This document shows, piece after piece, positions 36,722-44,925 of a stretch of DNA of 45,045 nt. Both the position numbers and the translations under genes were made by a program. Origin of the DNA: an uncultured bacterium (GTDB lineage Bacteria > Bacteroidota > Ignavibacteria > UBA10030 > BY39). The DNA is taken from assembly GCA_937967455.1 (NCBI GenBank), contig CALCJK010000033.1:1-45045 (forward strand). The letters run 5' to 3'. The notes below the pieces were generated by a model that had not been told where the DNA came from, searched no databases, and saw only the letters and a list, made by a program, of their open reading frames with translations. Position 1 is the first letter of the stretch; each line of letters begins with the position of its first letter.

Positions 36722-37383
36722 TAATCTATATCATAGGATAAGGTAAAATATTCGGTCTTTTCATGAGTATGTATTCTTAGCACACCAGAATGAACAAGTC
36801 GTACCAATATTCTCGATGCTCTCCTATCACTAATATTTACAAGTCTGCCAAATTCCTTAACCGTAATTTTTTCATGTTCTTCCAGATATTTAAACAAACG
36901 TTTTTCATTTTCACCAATTGAAATTTTCATAGGGGGAGCGTCAGGATTTTCACTCTTTAAAATTTTAACAACCTCTTTACTTGCCATCATTGTTTTGTCT
37001 TTAACTCGTATATAAACCCGTGTTACCTCTCCTTCATCAAGATTATTTTCACCAAGAAAATAATGTGGTTTATTTCTACTTTCTTCGATGTAACATACAA
37101 CAACATCTTTTCCATTAAATGGTACAACTTCCACAATAGGATTAATCGGAGGATCTGCATAATCGTGGGCTGCAGTGTAGATTAATTCAATTTCCGATTT
37201 TTCACTCTCAACCCCCACGATTGTTCCATCATCATCTACACCAAAAAGAACATACCCTCCTTTTGTATTAGCAAGTGAAATTAAAGTGCGCGCAATTTTT
37301 TCGGGAGAAGAAATCCTTCTTTTAAATTCAAGTTCATATCCTTCTCCTTCCTGTATTAAATTTTTAACATCATGAAAATTCAT
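36718..37383 (-). CDS. AlbA_2 (Schlafen-like) domain protein with winged-helix C-terminus
   Basis: A 221-residue protein. Residues about 10-125 are an AlbA_2 domain: EGYELEFKRRISSPEKIART, ISLANTKGGYVLFGVDDDG, then VVCYIEESRNKPHYF. About 150-221 resemble a winged helix (VKEFGRLVNISDRRASRILVRL). Such proteins are usually annotated as putative transcriptional regulators or ATP-binding proteins; the biochemical role is not established for most. It begins one base after mtgA and is the last gene of the rel operon, so it may be part of a growth-rate or stress-related unit, but that is inference. Confidence 0.85.
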   Translation of the reverse strand: MNFHDVKNLIQEGEGYELEFKRRISSPEKIARTLISLANTKGGYVLFGVDDDGTIVGVESEKSEIELIYTAAHDYADPPINPIVEVVPFNGKDVVVCYIEESRNKPHYFLGENNLDEGEVTRVYIRVKDKTMMASKEVVKILKSENPDAPPMKISIGENEKRLFKYLEEHEKITVKEFGRLVNISDRRASRILVRLVHSGVLRIHTHEKTEYFTLSYDIDY

Positions 37384-37384
37384 T

Positions 37385-38083
37385 TTACCAACCTCTTGCT
37401 TCCATACGATTTAAAATTATATTTGTCCTATACTTTAACCACCTGGAATTTTCTAATGGGGAGTGTCTCAGTGGACTTGGAATAATAGCTGCTAATCTTG
37501 CGGACTCATATCTATCTAGTTCATTGGAAGATTTACCAAAATATCGTCGTGCAGCGCTTTCGACACCGAAAATTCCATTTCCAAATTCGATTACATTTAG
37601 ATAAATTTCTAATATTCTGTTCTTTGTCAAATATCTTTCCATTCTTAATGTAATTATTAGCTCCTTGATTTTCCTCAGAGGATTTTTTGATGTATACAAG
37701 TATAAATTTTTTGCAAGTTGCTGAGTAATTGTACTTGCCCCCCGAGCCGCTCTCAATTCTTCAATGTTTTTCTCTATCGATTCCTGAACTTCATACCAGT
37801 CGATTCCCCCATGTTCATAGAATGTTCCATCTTCAGCCACTATAATTGCATGTATTAGGTGAGGGGAAATTCTTGAAAGTGGAACCCATTGCTGAATAAT
37901 TTTTAAATTACCGCCTCTTTCTTTGATTCTTTGCAACATCAATGCTGTCTTTTCTGGATTCTTTTTTTTCAAGAGCTGAATACTATAACTTGGAATTGAA
38001 AAATATTCAAAAACAAAAATCAATAGTATAGTAAATAATAATATTTTCTTGATTTTTTTTAATTCAAAAATATTACTTTTCAT
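37385..38083 (-). CDS. mtgA: Monofunctional peptidoglycan glycosyltransferase
   Basis: A 232-residue GT51 enzyme polymerising lipid II into glycan strands. One N-terminal membrane helix (about 12-32) anchors it. The catalytic glutamate lies in VAEDGTFYEHGGID; ARGASTITQQLAKNLYL, RKIKELIITLRMERYLTK and LNVIEFGNGIFGVESAARRYF are the other family motifs. There is no transpeptidase domain. It overlaps ruvX by 11 bases, so translation is likely coupled. Confidence 0.95.
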   Translation of the reverse strand: MKSNIFELKKIKKILLFTILLIFVFEYFSIPSYSIQLLKKKNPEKTALMLQRIKERGGNLKIIQQWVPLSRISPHLIHAIIVAEDGTFYEHGGIDWYEVQESIEKNIEELRAARGASTITQQLAKNLYLYTSKNPLRKIKELIITLRMERYLTKNRILEIYLNVIEFGNGIFGVESAARRYFGKSSNELDRYESARLAAIIPSPLRHSPLENSRWLKYRTNIILNRMEARGW

Positions 38084-38504
38084 TTTTCAATTTATAATTT
38101 GAATCTAAGAAACTTTGTAATAAAATTGTTGCTGCCATAGAATCAATCTTTGATTTATCCTGTCTCTGTTTTTTTTTTAGCCCCATTTGCATTATTGTCT
38201 GGCGGGCAATTTTGGTCGTGAACCTTTCATCCCATTCAACAACTTTTAAATCAGTTTTCTGCTTCAGATTTTGAATAAAATCATATACTTGTATCGACTT
38301 AGCGCCTCTTTCACCTTTTAAATTTAATGGTAATCCAACAACCACCATTTCGACATCATAAATCTTTGTTAATTTCAAAATTTTATCAATAGTATTATCA
38401 TCATTACGAATGTAATCTAACGCTGTGGCTATAATACACATTGGATCGCTAATAGCTATCCCAATTCTTTTGTCGCCGTAATCAATCCCTAAAATTCTTT
38501 TCAC
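38073..38504 (-). CDS. ruvX: RuvX/YqgF-type Holliday-junction resolvase-like protein
   Basis: A 143-residue RNase-H-fold protein of the YqgF family, linked to pre-16S rRNA 5' processing and to Holliday-junction resolution. Motifs: GIDYGDKRIGIAISD at the start, VVGLPLNLKGE, DERFTT, and the C-terminal acidic DSMAATILLQSFLD. The start is GTG overlapping the rel stop as GTGA, with AGGTG seven bases before it inside the last codons of rel. Confidence 0.95.
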   Translation of the reverse strand: MKRILGIDYGDKRIGIAISDPMCIIATALDYIRNDDNTIDKILKLTKIYDVEMVVVGLPLNLKGERGAKSIQVYDFIQNLKQKTDLKVVEWDERFTTKIARQTIMQMGLKKKQRQDKSKIDSMAATILLQSFLDSNYKLKNEK

Positions 38505-40705
38505 CTCTTTTCACCTAATCGTGTGACTTCTTTGATACCTTCAATTTTTTTAATTTTTTCAATAATTCTGTTGAGATGATCAATATTCTTTACATTTATA
38601 ATAATGGAACCATCAAATATTTGATCGTAAACTTCAATATTCACTGCTCTTATATTTGTATTTTGGTATGAGGAGATTACATGTGTCACATCATTTAACA
38701 ATCCAGGTCTATCATCACCCGATATCAATATTCCTGCTGCGAATTCAATTCCATCTGTAGCTGGCCAGCTAACTTCTACCAATTTTTCACCAATCTTTTT
38801 TTTGATGTCTGATATGTTTAGACAATCTTTTCGATGTATTTTTATACCTTCACCAACTGTTACAACTCCAATTATTTTATCGCCGGGGATTGGATTACAA
38901 CATTTTGCAAAGCTGTGCAAATAATTATCCTTTTCTCCAAAGAGCTTAATACCACCTGTTAAGCTTCTAGCTGTATCAATAAACTTTTCTATAATATTCT
39001 CTTTTTTAGACTCTTTATTATCAATAGGAGCTGGATGTTTTAAACGATCTTCTATCTTCTGAGCAAACTCATCTACATTAATTTCAGAATCAGTTATAGC
39101 AACGTAAAAATCTTGTAAATTTTTATAGATAGTTAATTCTTGAACAAACTTAATTAAATCATCTTCATTTATGTGTAATTTTCTTTTCTTAAGAACTTTT
39201 TCCCAGCCCTCTTTTCCATCCTGTAATTTTTTCCTTAATTCCTCACGCAAAAATTTTCTGATATGACTTTTTGCTTTGTTTGTAATAACAAATTGTTCCC
39301 AATCGCGACTTGGCTTTTGAGTCTTTGAGGTTATTATTTCTACTTGATCACCACTTTTAAGTTCGGTGTTAAGTGGAACAATTTTCCCATTAACTTTAGC
39401 TCCAATACAATGAAAACCAACATTTGAGTGAACTTCGAACGCAAAATCGACCGGTGTCGAACCCTTTGGAAGAATCTTCAAATCACCTTTTGGTGTAAAA
39501 ACATAAATTTCATCCTGATAAAGATTAAGTTTAAAATTTTCTATGAATTGTTTCGGAGATGATTCTTCTGTAGCCTGTTCAAAAATATCTCTAATTAATG
39601 AAACCCAACTTTCAATTTCAGCACCAAGATTTGACACTCCTTCTTTATATTTCCAGTGTGCAGCTATTCCTCTTTCAGCTATTTCATGCATCTTACGGGT
39701 ACGGATCTGTACTTCAACCATTTTCCCTTCAGGTCCTATTACTGTAGTATGAATCGATTGATACCCATTTTGTTTCGGGACAGCTATATAATTTTTAAAT
39801 TTTTCTGGAATAGGTCTATAGAGATCAGATATAAGTCCATAGACATAATAACAATCTGCATTTGAATCCGAATCAATGATAACCCTTACAGCGAAAAGGT
39901 CATGGAGATCATCTATTGATTTTTCTCTTGTTTTCATCTTGTTGTAGATACTATATATATGCTTAGGTCTTCCAATTACTTCAAATGGTGCAGCAAAATG
40001 TTCTTCCTTTAATTTTTTTACAAGTGGACCAATAAATTTTTTTATATACATCTCTCTTGCTACTCTTTTTGCCTTGAGTGCCTTCGAGATTTCCTCATAT
40101 TCGACTGGATGGAGATATTTAAAAGCCAGGTCTTCTAATTCCCACTTTAGTTTTGCGAGTCCAAATCTATTAGCAAAAGGGGCATAGATATCAAGTGTTT
40201 CCTGAGCAATTCTACCTCTTTTCTCCTCGGGCAAGAATTCGAGTGTTCTCATATTATGTAACCTATCAGCAAACTTAAGCAGCATCACCCTTACATCTTT
40301 AACCATCGATAAGAGCATTTTACGAAAACTTTCAGCTTTGGTAACTTCATGACTTTGAAAAATATCAGTAATTTTTGTAGCTCCATCTACTATATCAGCA
40401 ATAGTATCACCAAATTCTTTTCTTATATCATCAATTTCATAATCTGTATCTTCTGCTACATCATGTAATAAAGCAGCTGCAACCGAAATATCATCCAGTG
40501 GAATTTCTTTTGCAACTATCATAGCAACCTCATAAGGGTGGTTAAAGTATGGTTCTCCCGATGCACGAAAATCCTTTTTATGAGCATTCAAGCTAAAGTC
40601 GTATGCTCTGCGAATCAAATCTTCATCTACAAATTTAAGATTTTTCTTACAATTTGATAGAAGATCTTCTAGTTTCTTTTTATATAATCCATTACGCATA
40701 TCCAT
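38501..40705 (-). CDS. rel: Bifunctional (p)ppGpp synthetase/hydrolase (RelA/SpoT)
   Basis: A 734-residue long RSH protein controlling the stringent response. The HD hydrolase domain appears intact: H81-D82 and E85-D86 in LLHDVAEDTD and FADRLHNMRTL (145-155). The synthetase domain has GRPKHIYSIYNKM, LFAVRVI, NGYQSIHTTV and EVQIRTRKMHEIAERG. It also has TGS (ILPKGSTPVDFAFEVH), the cysteine-containing RIS-like region (SFAKCCNPIPGDKI) and a C-terminal ACT domain. The usual FKDYIA appears as FKNYIA; this is not one of the core metal ligands. It is the first gene of a four-gene operon. The best promoter match lies only a few bases before the ATG and no Shine-Dalgarno sequence is seen; a second ATG two codons further could be used. 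Confidence 0.96.
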   Translation of the reverse strand: MDMRNGLYKKKLEDLLSNCKKNLKFVDEDLIRRAYDFSLNAHKKDFRASGEPYFNHPYEVAMIVAKEIPLDDISVAAALLHDVAEDTDYEIDDIRKEFGDTIADIVDGATKITDIFQSHEVTKAESFRKMLLSMVKDVRVMLLKFADRLHNMRTLEFLPEEKRGRIAQETLDIYAPFANRFGLAKLKWELEDLAFKYLHPVEYEEISKALKAKRVAREMYIKKFIGPLVKKLKEEHFAAPFEVIGRPKHIYSIYNKMKTREKSIDDLHDLFAVRVIIDSDSNADCYYVYGLISDLYRPIPEKFKNYIAVPKQNGYQSIHTTVIGPEGKMVEVQIRTRKMHEIAERGIAAHWKYKEGVSNLGAEIESWVSLIRDIFEQATEESSPKQFIENFKLNLYQDEIYVFTPKGDLKILPKGSTPVDFAFEVHSNVGFHCIGAKVNGKIVPLNTELKSGDQVEIITSKTQKPSRDWEQFVITNKAKSHIRKFLREELRKKLQDGKEGWEKVLKKRKLHINEDDLIKFVQELTIYKNLQDFYVAITDSEINVDEFAQKIEDRLKHPAPIDNKESKKENIIEKFIDTARSLTGGIKLFGEKDNYLHSFAKCCNPIPGDKIIGVVTVGEGIKIHRKDCLNISDIKKKIGEKLVEVSWPATDGIEFAAGILISGDDRPGLLNDVTHVISSYQNTNIRAVNIEVYDQIFDGSIIINVKNIDHLNRIIEKIKKIEGIKEVTRLGEKR

Positions 40706-40709
40706 CTAA

Positions 40710-40738
40710 AATATAACTGCGCAAATGGATAAAAACAA
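40710..40738 (-). promoter_or_regulatory. Candidate promoter of the rel operon, nearly leaderless
   Basis: On the minus strand TTGTTT (40733-40738) and TATATT (40710-40715) are 17 bases apart. The -10 box ends four bases before the rel ATG, so transcription from it would start at or inside the first codon. Confidence 0.4.
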
Positions 40739-40829
40739 ATAAAATTTATAAAATTTTTGGTTAATTTTGATTTATAAAACAATTTTTTGTAGCATTCACA
40801 AATCTAATGTTAGAATTTAAAGAATTTCT

Positions 40830-41471
40830 TCAATCTCCAGTACCAAAAATTCTATCACCTGCATCGCCAAGACCTGGAAGTATGTATCCTTTCTTATTCA
40901 ATGTTCTATCCAATGCGGTTGTATATATACGTACATCAGGATGAGCCATGTTCAAAGTCCTTACACCTTCTGGGGAAGCTACAATGCTTACGAACCGTAT
41001 ATTTTTTGCTCCTTTGTTTTTTAAAAATGTAATTGCCGCAGATGCACTTCCACCAGTAGCTAACATAGGATCCAAAACTAATATTAAAGAATCTTTTAAT
41101 TTTTTTGGAAACTTAAAATAGTAATCAACAGGTTTTAAAGTCTCCTCATCACGATACAATCCAATATGCCCAACACGAGCATCAGGTAAATATTCCACAA
41201 ATCCACCAACCATACCTAGACCTGCTCTTAAAATTGGGACAAGAATTACTTCTTCTGTTATTTTGTATCCAATTGTTTTTTCGAGTGGTGTATGAACATC
41301 AATTTTTTCAGTTTTCAAATCTTTTGTAACTTCGTAAGCCATTAATCCTGCCAGATGCCTGAGTATTGCCCGAAATTGAAAACTTGGTGTTTTTCGCTCT
41401 CTTAATAAAGTTAAATCTCTTTTGACTAATGGATGATCAATGATAATCAAATTCTTTAAATCTTTTTGCAT
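40830..41471 (-). CDS. upp: Uracil phosphoribosyltransferase
   Basis: A 213-residue UPRTase, making UMP from uracil and PRPP. The PRPP loop is LVLDPMLATGGSASAAI; VPILRAGLGMVGG and the C-terminal uracil-binding PGLGDAGDRIFGT are canonical. Length is normal. It lies 17 bases after the flavoenzyme gene and ends the der operon. Confidence 0.97.
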   Translation of the reverse strand: MQKDLKNLIIIDHPLVKRDLTLLRERKTPSFQFRAILRHLAGLMAYEVTKDLKTEKIDVHTPLEKTIGYKITEEVILVPILRAGLGMVGGFVEYLPDARVGHIGLYRDEETLKPVDYYFKFPKKLKDSLILVLDPMLATGGSASAAITFLKNKGAKNIRFVSIVASPEGVRTLNMAHPDVRIYTTALDRTLNKKGYILPGLGDAGDRIFGTGD

Positions 41472-41488
41472 ATATCTCCTAGTTATTT

Positions 41489-42847
41489 TTATAATTTTCT
41501 TTTTATACTATTTGCCGCTACAAGTAAAGGATCCCATAATGGAGAAAACATTGGAAAATAGGAGAAATCTAATCTAGAAAATTCTTCAATTGTAAGTTTT
41601 GTCTGAATTGCTGTGGCAATTGTATTTGCTCGTAATACAACACCTTCTTCTCCAGCTAATTGTGCACCTAAAATTCTCTTAGTTAACTTATCGACAATCA
41701 ACTTGATGAAGATTTTTTTGTTACCTGGCATGAAATGCACTTTTGAATCTGTAATAACAAAATCTTTTACATAATTGTATTGTAAAGAAGTAGCTTCTTT
41801 TTCTGTTAATCCAGTGCGTGCGATTTCAAGTGAGAACAACTTCATTGCAGCTGAGAAAATCGCTCCATCGAATTTGGCTTTTCCCCCAGCCGCATTTTCT
41901 CCAGCAACCCAACCTGTACGGACTGCATTGGTAGCTAATGGAACATAGGAAGGTCTTCCTGTAACAATATTTTTAACTTCACAACAATCACCAGCTGCGT
42001 ATACTCGATCGATATTTGTTTCTTGCATATTATTAACTTTAACAGCATTATTTAATCCTAATCTTATCCTTGCAGATTTAAATATTTCTGTGTTAGGAAC
42101 CACACCAATCGCAACGACTACCAGATCTGTTTCAAAACTCCCCTTATTAGTCACTACATATTCTACTTTACCAGATTTTGAATTAATAAATGCTTCTGTG
42201 CGAGCATTAGGTACAAACTCCACCTGATTTTTTCTCAACTCTTGCAAAATCATTTGTTGAATTTCAGCGTCAAAATCATCCAGAGGTAATTCTTTGTTGT
42301 GTATTAAAGTAATTTCCATATTATTTTTTCTGAATGCTTCAGCCATCTCAACACCAACAAATCCAGCACCTATGATAATAGCTTTTTTGGCTTTTTCATT
42401 ATTAATGTAATTCAATAACATTGCTGTATCGGAATGCGATCTAATATAGAATACATTCCTGCTCTCTTCACCCTTTATATTCAACTTTCTTGGTGATGCT
42501 CCTGTTGCTAATATTAATCGATCATACTTTTGTTCAATTATAGAACTTGAATTTAAATCACGAATAATAACTTTGTGCTTAGATGGAATTATTTTTTCAA
42601 GTTGATGTAATGTTTTTACAGTAATCTTTTTTTCCTGACTCAATTTCTGAGGTGAAAAAACTATAAGCTTATTTTCATCAGTGATATCACCACCTATCAG
42701 AAAAGGAATTTCACAGACACCATATGAGACCGTATCAGATTTTTCAAATAAGATTATTTCTGCTGCTGGATTTATTCTTGCAGCTTTAGCAGCAGCTGAT
42801 GTACCAGCAGCGGTACCTCCAATTACAATTATTTTCATATTTTTCAT
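41489..42847 (-). CDS. CoA-disulfide reductase/NADH oxidase-like flavoprotein
   Basis: A 452-residue FAD- and NAD(P)H-dependent class of the pyridine nucleotide-disulfide family. FAD-binding IVIGGTAAGTSAAAKAA (about 7-23); the single redox cysteine of CoA-disulfide reductases/NADH oxidases is C45 in YGVCEIPF; the NAD-binding motif is IIGAGFVGVEMAEAF; the second FAD motif is VYAAGDCCEV. A dimerisation domain follows. It may reduce CoA disulfide, persulfide or oxygen; sequence does not decide. The start overlaps the der stop by four bases (ATGA); an alternative ATG lies three codons further. Confidence 0.9.
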   Translation of the reverse strand: MKNMKIIVIGGTAAGTSAAAKAARINPAAEIILFEKSDTVSYGVCEIPFLIGGDITDENKLIVFSPQKLSQEKKITVKTLHQLEKIIPSKHKVIIRDLNSSSIIEQKYDRLILATGASPRKLNIKGEESRNVFYIRSHSDTAMLLNYINNEKAKKAIIIGAGFVGVEMAEAFRKNNMEITLIHNKELPLDDFDAEIQQMILQELRKNQVEFVPNARTEAFINSKSGKVEYVVTNKGSFETDLVVVAIGVVPNTEIFKSARIRLGLNNAVKVNNMQETNIDRVYAAGDCCEVKNIVTGRPSYVPLATNAVRTGWVAGENAAGGKAKFDGAIFSAAMKLFSLEIARTGLTEKEATSLQYNYVKDFVITDSKVHFMPGNKKIFIKLIVDKLTKRILGAQLAGEEGVVLRANTIATAIQTKLTIEEFSRLDFSYFPMFSPLWDPLLVAANSIKRKL

Positions 42848-44151
42848 TTTCTTTTAAACTTTAATGTAAGTGGAACTCCTTCGAACCCAAAATTTTCTCT
42901 GATCTTGTTTTCCAGAAATCTAATGTAAGTTTGTTGAATTAATTCTGGATGGTTAGCAAAAAATGTAAATACAGGCGGATTTGTTTTAACCTGTAATATA
43001 TGTTTAATTTTAATCTCTTTACCTGAGGCTGACGATGGTGGATGTTTATCAATTATTTTCAAAATCGAATCATTTAATTTGCTAGTTGGAATTCGTTTAT
43101 TCAACTCCTCAAAGATTTTCTTTGCAATTTCAATTGTTTTAAAAATCCGCTGTTTAGTTTTTGCAGATATAAAAACTACTGGAGCAAAATCATATGCTCT
43201 TAACATCATCTTGATTTTTTGTTCAAACTCTTTCGCAGTATTTTGATCCTTCTCTATCAGGTCCCATTTATTAACGCAAATTAAAATTCCTCTCTTATGC
43301 TCAACCACATTTTCCACAATATGCAGGTCCTGCTTATCTATTCCCTGTTCTGCATCCAGTAGTAATAATGCAATATCACATCTTTCTATGCTTCTTATAG
43401 TTCTTAGAACGCTATAAAATTCTATATTTTCTTTTATTTTACTTTTTCTTCTGAGACCTGCAGTATCGATTAATAATATTTCCTCACCATAATATTTTAA
43501 TACTGAATCTATAGGATCACGAGTCGTGCCTGGTATTTGTGTTACAATATGTTTATCGGTTCCAAGCAATGAATTTACAAACGAGGATTTGCCTACATTA
43601 GGTTTTCCTATAACAGCAATTTTCAACCTTGCATCTGTTGAAGGTTTCTCTTTCTTAGGAATTTCCTCAGTAAGAATATCTAGCAGATCTCCAATTTTTC
43701 TACCTAAAATTGCTGATATTGTAAAAGGTTCTCCCAGTCCAAGTTGATTAAACTGAGCAGCGTTTAGTTCTTTATTTTGGTTATCGACTTTATTTACTAC
43801 AAGAACAACTTTTTTATTTGCTTTTCTGAGTAAATCAGCGATTTCAAAATCGAAAGGTGTTACACCATCATTAGCATCGCAGAGGAAGAGCACGAGATTT
43901 GCTTCTGAAATTGCAATTTGAACTTGTTCGCGCATAGCTTTTTCTATAATACTTTCAGCCTTAGGAATGTAACCTCCAGTATCAACTAATGTAAATGATC
44001 TGCCAGCCCAATCAGCGACAGAATAGTGTCTATCGCGCGTTACACCAGGAGTTTCGTCTACAATTGCGTCTCTTTTACCTATGATCCGGTTAAAGAGTGT
44101 AGATTTCCCTACATTTGGTCTTCCTACAATTGTAATGATATAATTTGACAT
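42844..44151 (-). CDS. der: Ribosome-assembly GTPase Der (EngA)
   Basis: A 435-residue double GTPase needed for 50S ribosome assembly. The first G domain has [28 protein letters not shown] and NKVD; the second has [34 protein letters not shown] and NKWD; a KH-like C-terminal domain ends [10 protein letters not shown]. Length and order are standard. It lies 40 bases after the response regulator gene and overlaps the flavoprotein gene. Confidence 0.98.
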   Translation of the reverse strand: MSNYIITIVGRPNVGKSTLFNRIIGKRDAIVDETPGVTRDRHYSVADWAGRSFTLVDTGGYIPKAESIIEKAMREQVQIAISEANLVLFLCDANDGVTPFDFEIADLLRKANKKVVLVVNKVDNQNKELNAAQFNQLGLGEPFTISAILGRKIGDLLDILTEEIPKKEKPSTDARLKIAVIGKPNVGKSSFVNSLLGTDKHIVTQIPGTTRDPIDSVLKYYGEEILLIDTAGLRRKSKIKENIEFYSVLRTIRSIERCDIALLLLDAEQGIDKQDLHIVENVVEHKRGILICVNKWDLIEKDQNTAKEFEQKIKMMLRAYDFAPVVFISAKTKQRIFKTIEIAKKIFEELNKRIPTSKLNDSILKIIDKHPPSSASGKEIKIKHILQVKTNPPVFTFFANHPELIQQTYIRFLENKIRENFGFEGVPLTLKFKRK

Positions 44152-44191
44152 TTTAAATTTTTAAAAAATACGCTGATGGGATTTCTGTATT

Positions 44192-44602
44192 TTATAGTTT
44201 TGCGTATTTTGTAACTTGAGATAATTGTTGATTGAAATTTTCAAATCCAATCGATTTGCTAATATATGCTACAGCGCCATAGCTCTTAGCGTAACTTATA
44301 TCTTCTTCCCGATCGGAAGTACTTACGATTACCACAGGTATATCCTTAAGATTCTGATTTTCTTTTATTATTTTCAGAACTTCCCTGCCATCTCTTTTGG
44401 GAAGATTTAAATCTAAAAGAATCAGATTTGGTTTAGGAACAGAATGATTTTTTGAATCATCTGTAAGCATATTAAGTGCTTCCTGACCATCTTTTGCATG
44501 ATAAACATTAGCATTAATTTGGTTTTTCTGGAACACATATTGAAGAATTCTAAAATGGGCGGGATTGTCTTCCACGATTAATATTTTCAATTGTTCTACC
44601 AT
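44192..44602 (-). CDS. Single-domain response regulator (CheY/Rcp1-like)
   Basis: A 136-residue receiver domain with no output domain. The phospho-acceptor aspartate is in LILLDLNLPKRDG; the acidic pair is in IVEDNPAHF; the conserved Thr/Ser is in VVIVSTSDREED and the Lys in AVAYISKSIGF. The inserted loop after the third strand is typical of the Rcp1-type regulators that partner phytochrome-like or hybrid histidine kinases. No kinase is adjacent. It lies between tRNA-Pro and der; its partner is unknown. Confidence 0.92.
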   Translation of the reverse strand: MVEQLKILIVEDNPAHFRILQYVFQKNQINANVYHAKDGQEALNMLTDDSKNHSVPKPNLILLDLNLPKRDGREVLKIIKENQNLKDIPVVIVSTSDREEDISYAKSYGAVAYISKSIGFENFNQQLSQVTKYAKL

Positions 44603-44667
44603 CCTACACTTTAAATTTTTTATAGATATTCATTATATACGATAAAAACTTTTATTATTACATAAAG

Positions 44668-44742
44668 TCGGGGCGGCGGGATTTGAACCCGCGACCTCTT
44701 GGTCCCGAACCAAGCGCGCTAGCCGGGCTGCGCTACGCCCCG
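44668..44742 (-). tRNA. tRNA-Pro (anticodon CGG)
   Basis: A 75-base cloverleaf on the minus strand: acceptor CGGGGCG/CGCCCCG, anticodon stem CTTGG/CCAAG with loop TTCGGGA giving CGG, T-arm GCGGGTTCAAATCCCGC, discriminator A. CCA is not encoded. It reads CCG. Confidence 0.97.
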
Positions 44743-44747
44743 AATTG

Positions 44748-44776
44748 CTAATAATTCTTAGTAAGATAAGAAACAA
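44748..44776 (-). promoter_or_regulatory. Candidate promoter of tRNA-Pro
   Basis: On the minus strand TTGTTT (44771-44776) and TATTAG (44748-44753) are 17 bases apart, immediately upstream of the tRNA-Pro 5' end. The short distance to the mature 5' end leaves almost no leader. Confidence 0.38.
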
Positions 44777-44793
44777 ATAACAAAAAACAAAAA

Positions 44794-44822
44794 TTGTTTT
44801 TTCAGCATATTTAAGTTATATT
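44794..44822 (+). promoter_or_regulatory. Candidate promoter of tRNA-Ser(GGA)
   Basis: TTGTTT (44794-44799) and TATATT (44817-44822, continuing TG) are 17 bases apart, with a start expected near 44830, eight bases before the tRNA. The -10 plus following bases (TATATTTG) also fit the Bacteroidota TAnnTTTG form. Confidence 0.5.
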
Positions 44823-44837
44823 TGAGTTTGTTAAGAA

Positions 44838-44924
44838 GGAAAGGTGCAGGAGTGGTTTAACTGGCACGCCTGGAGAGCGTGTGACCGTGAAAGCGGTCCG
44901 TGGGTTCGAATCCCACCCTTTCCG
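44838..44924 (+). tRNA. tRNA-Ser (anticodon GGA)
   Basis: An 87-base cloverleaf: acceptor GGAAAGG/CCTTTCC, anticodon loop CTGGAGA giving GGA, a long variable arm (GTGACCGTGAAAGCGGTCC region), T-arm GTGGGTTCGAATCCCAC, discriminator G. CCA is not encoded. It reads UCC/UCU. Confidence 0.97.
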
Positions 44925-44925
44925 C

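Noticed and set aside
38497-38516. A tandem 10-base repeat (AGGTGAAAAG twice on the minus strand)
   Set aside because: It is explained by the end of rel carrying the Shine-Dalgarno sequence of ruvX followed by the GTG start and first lysine codon; no repeat array is present.
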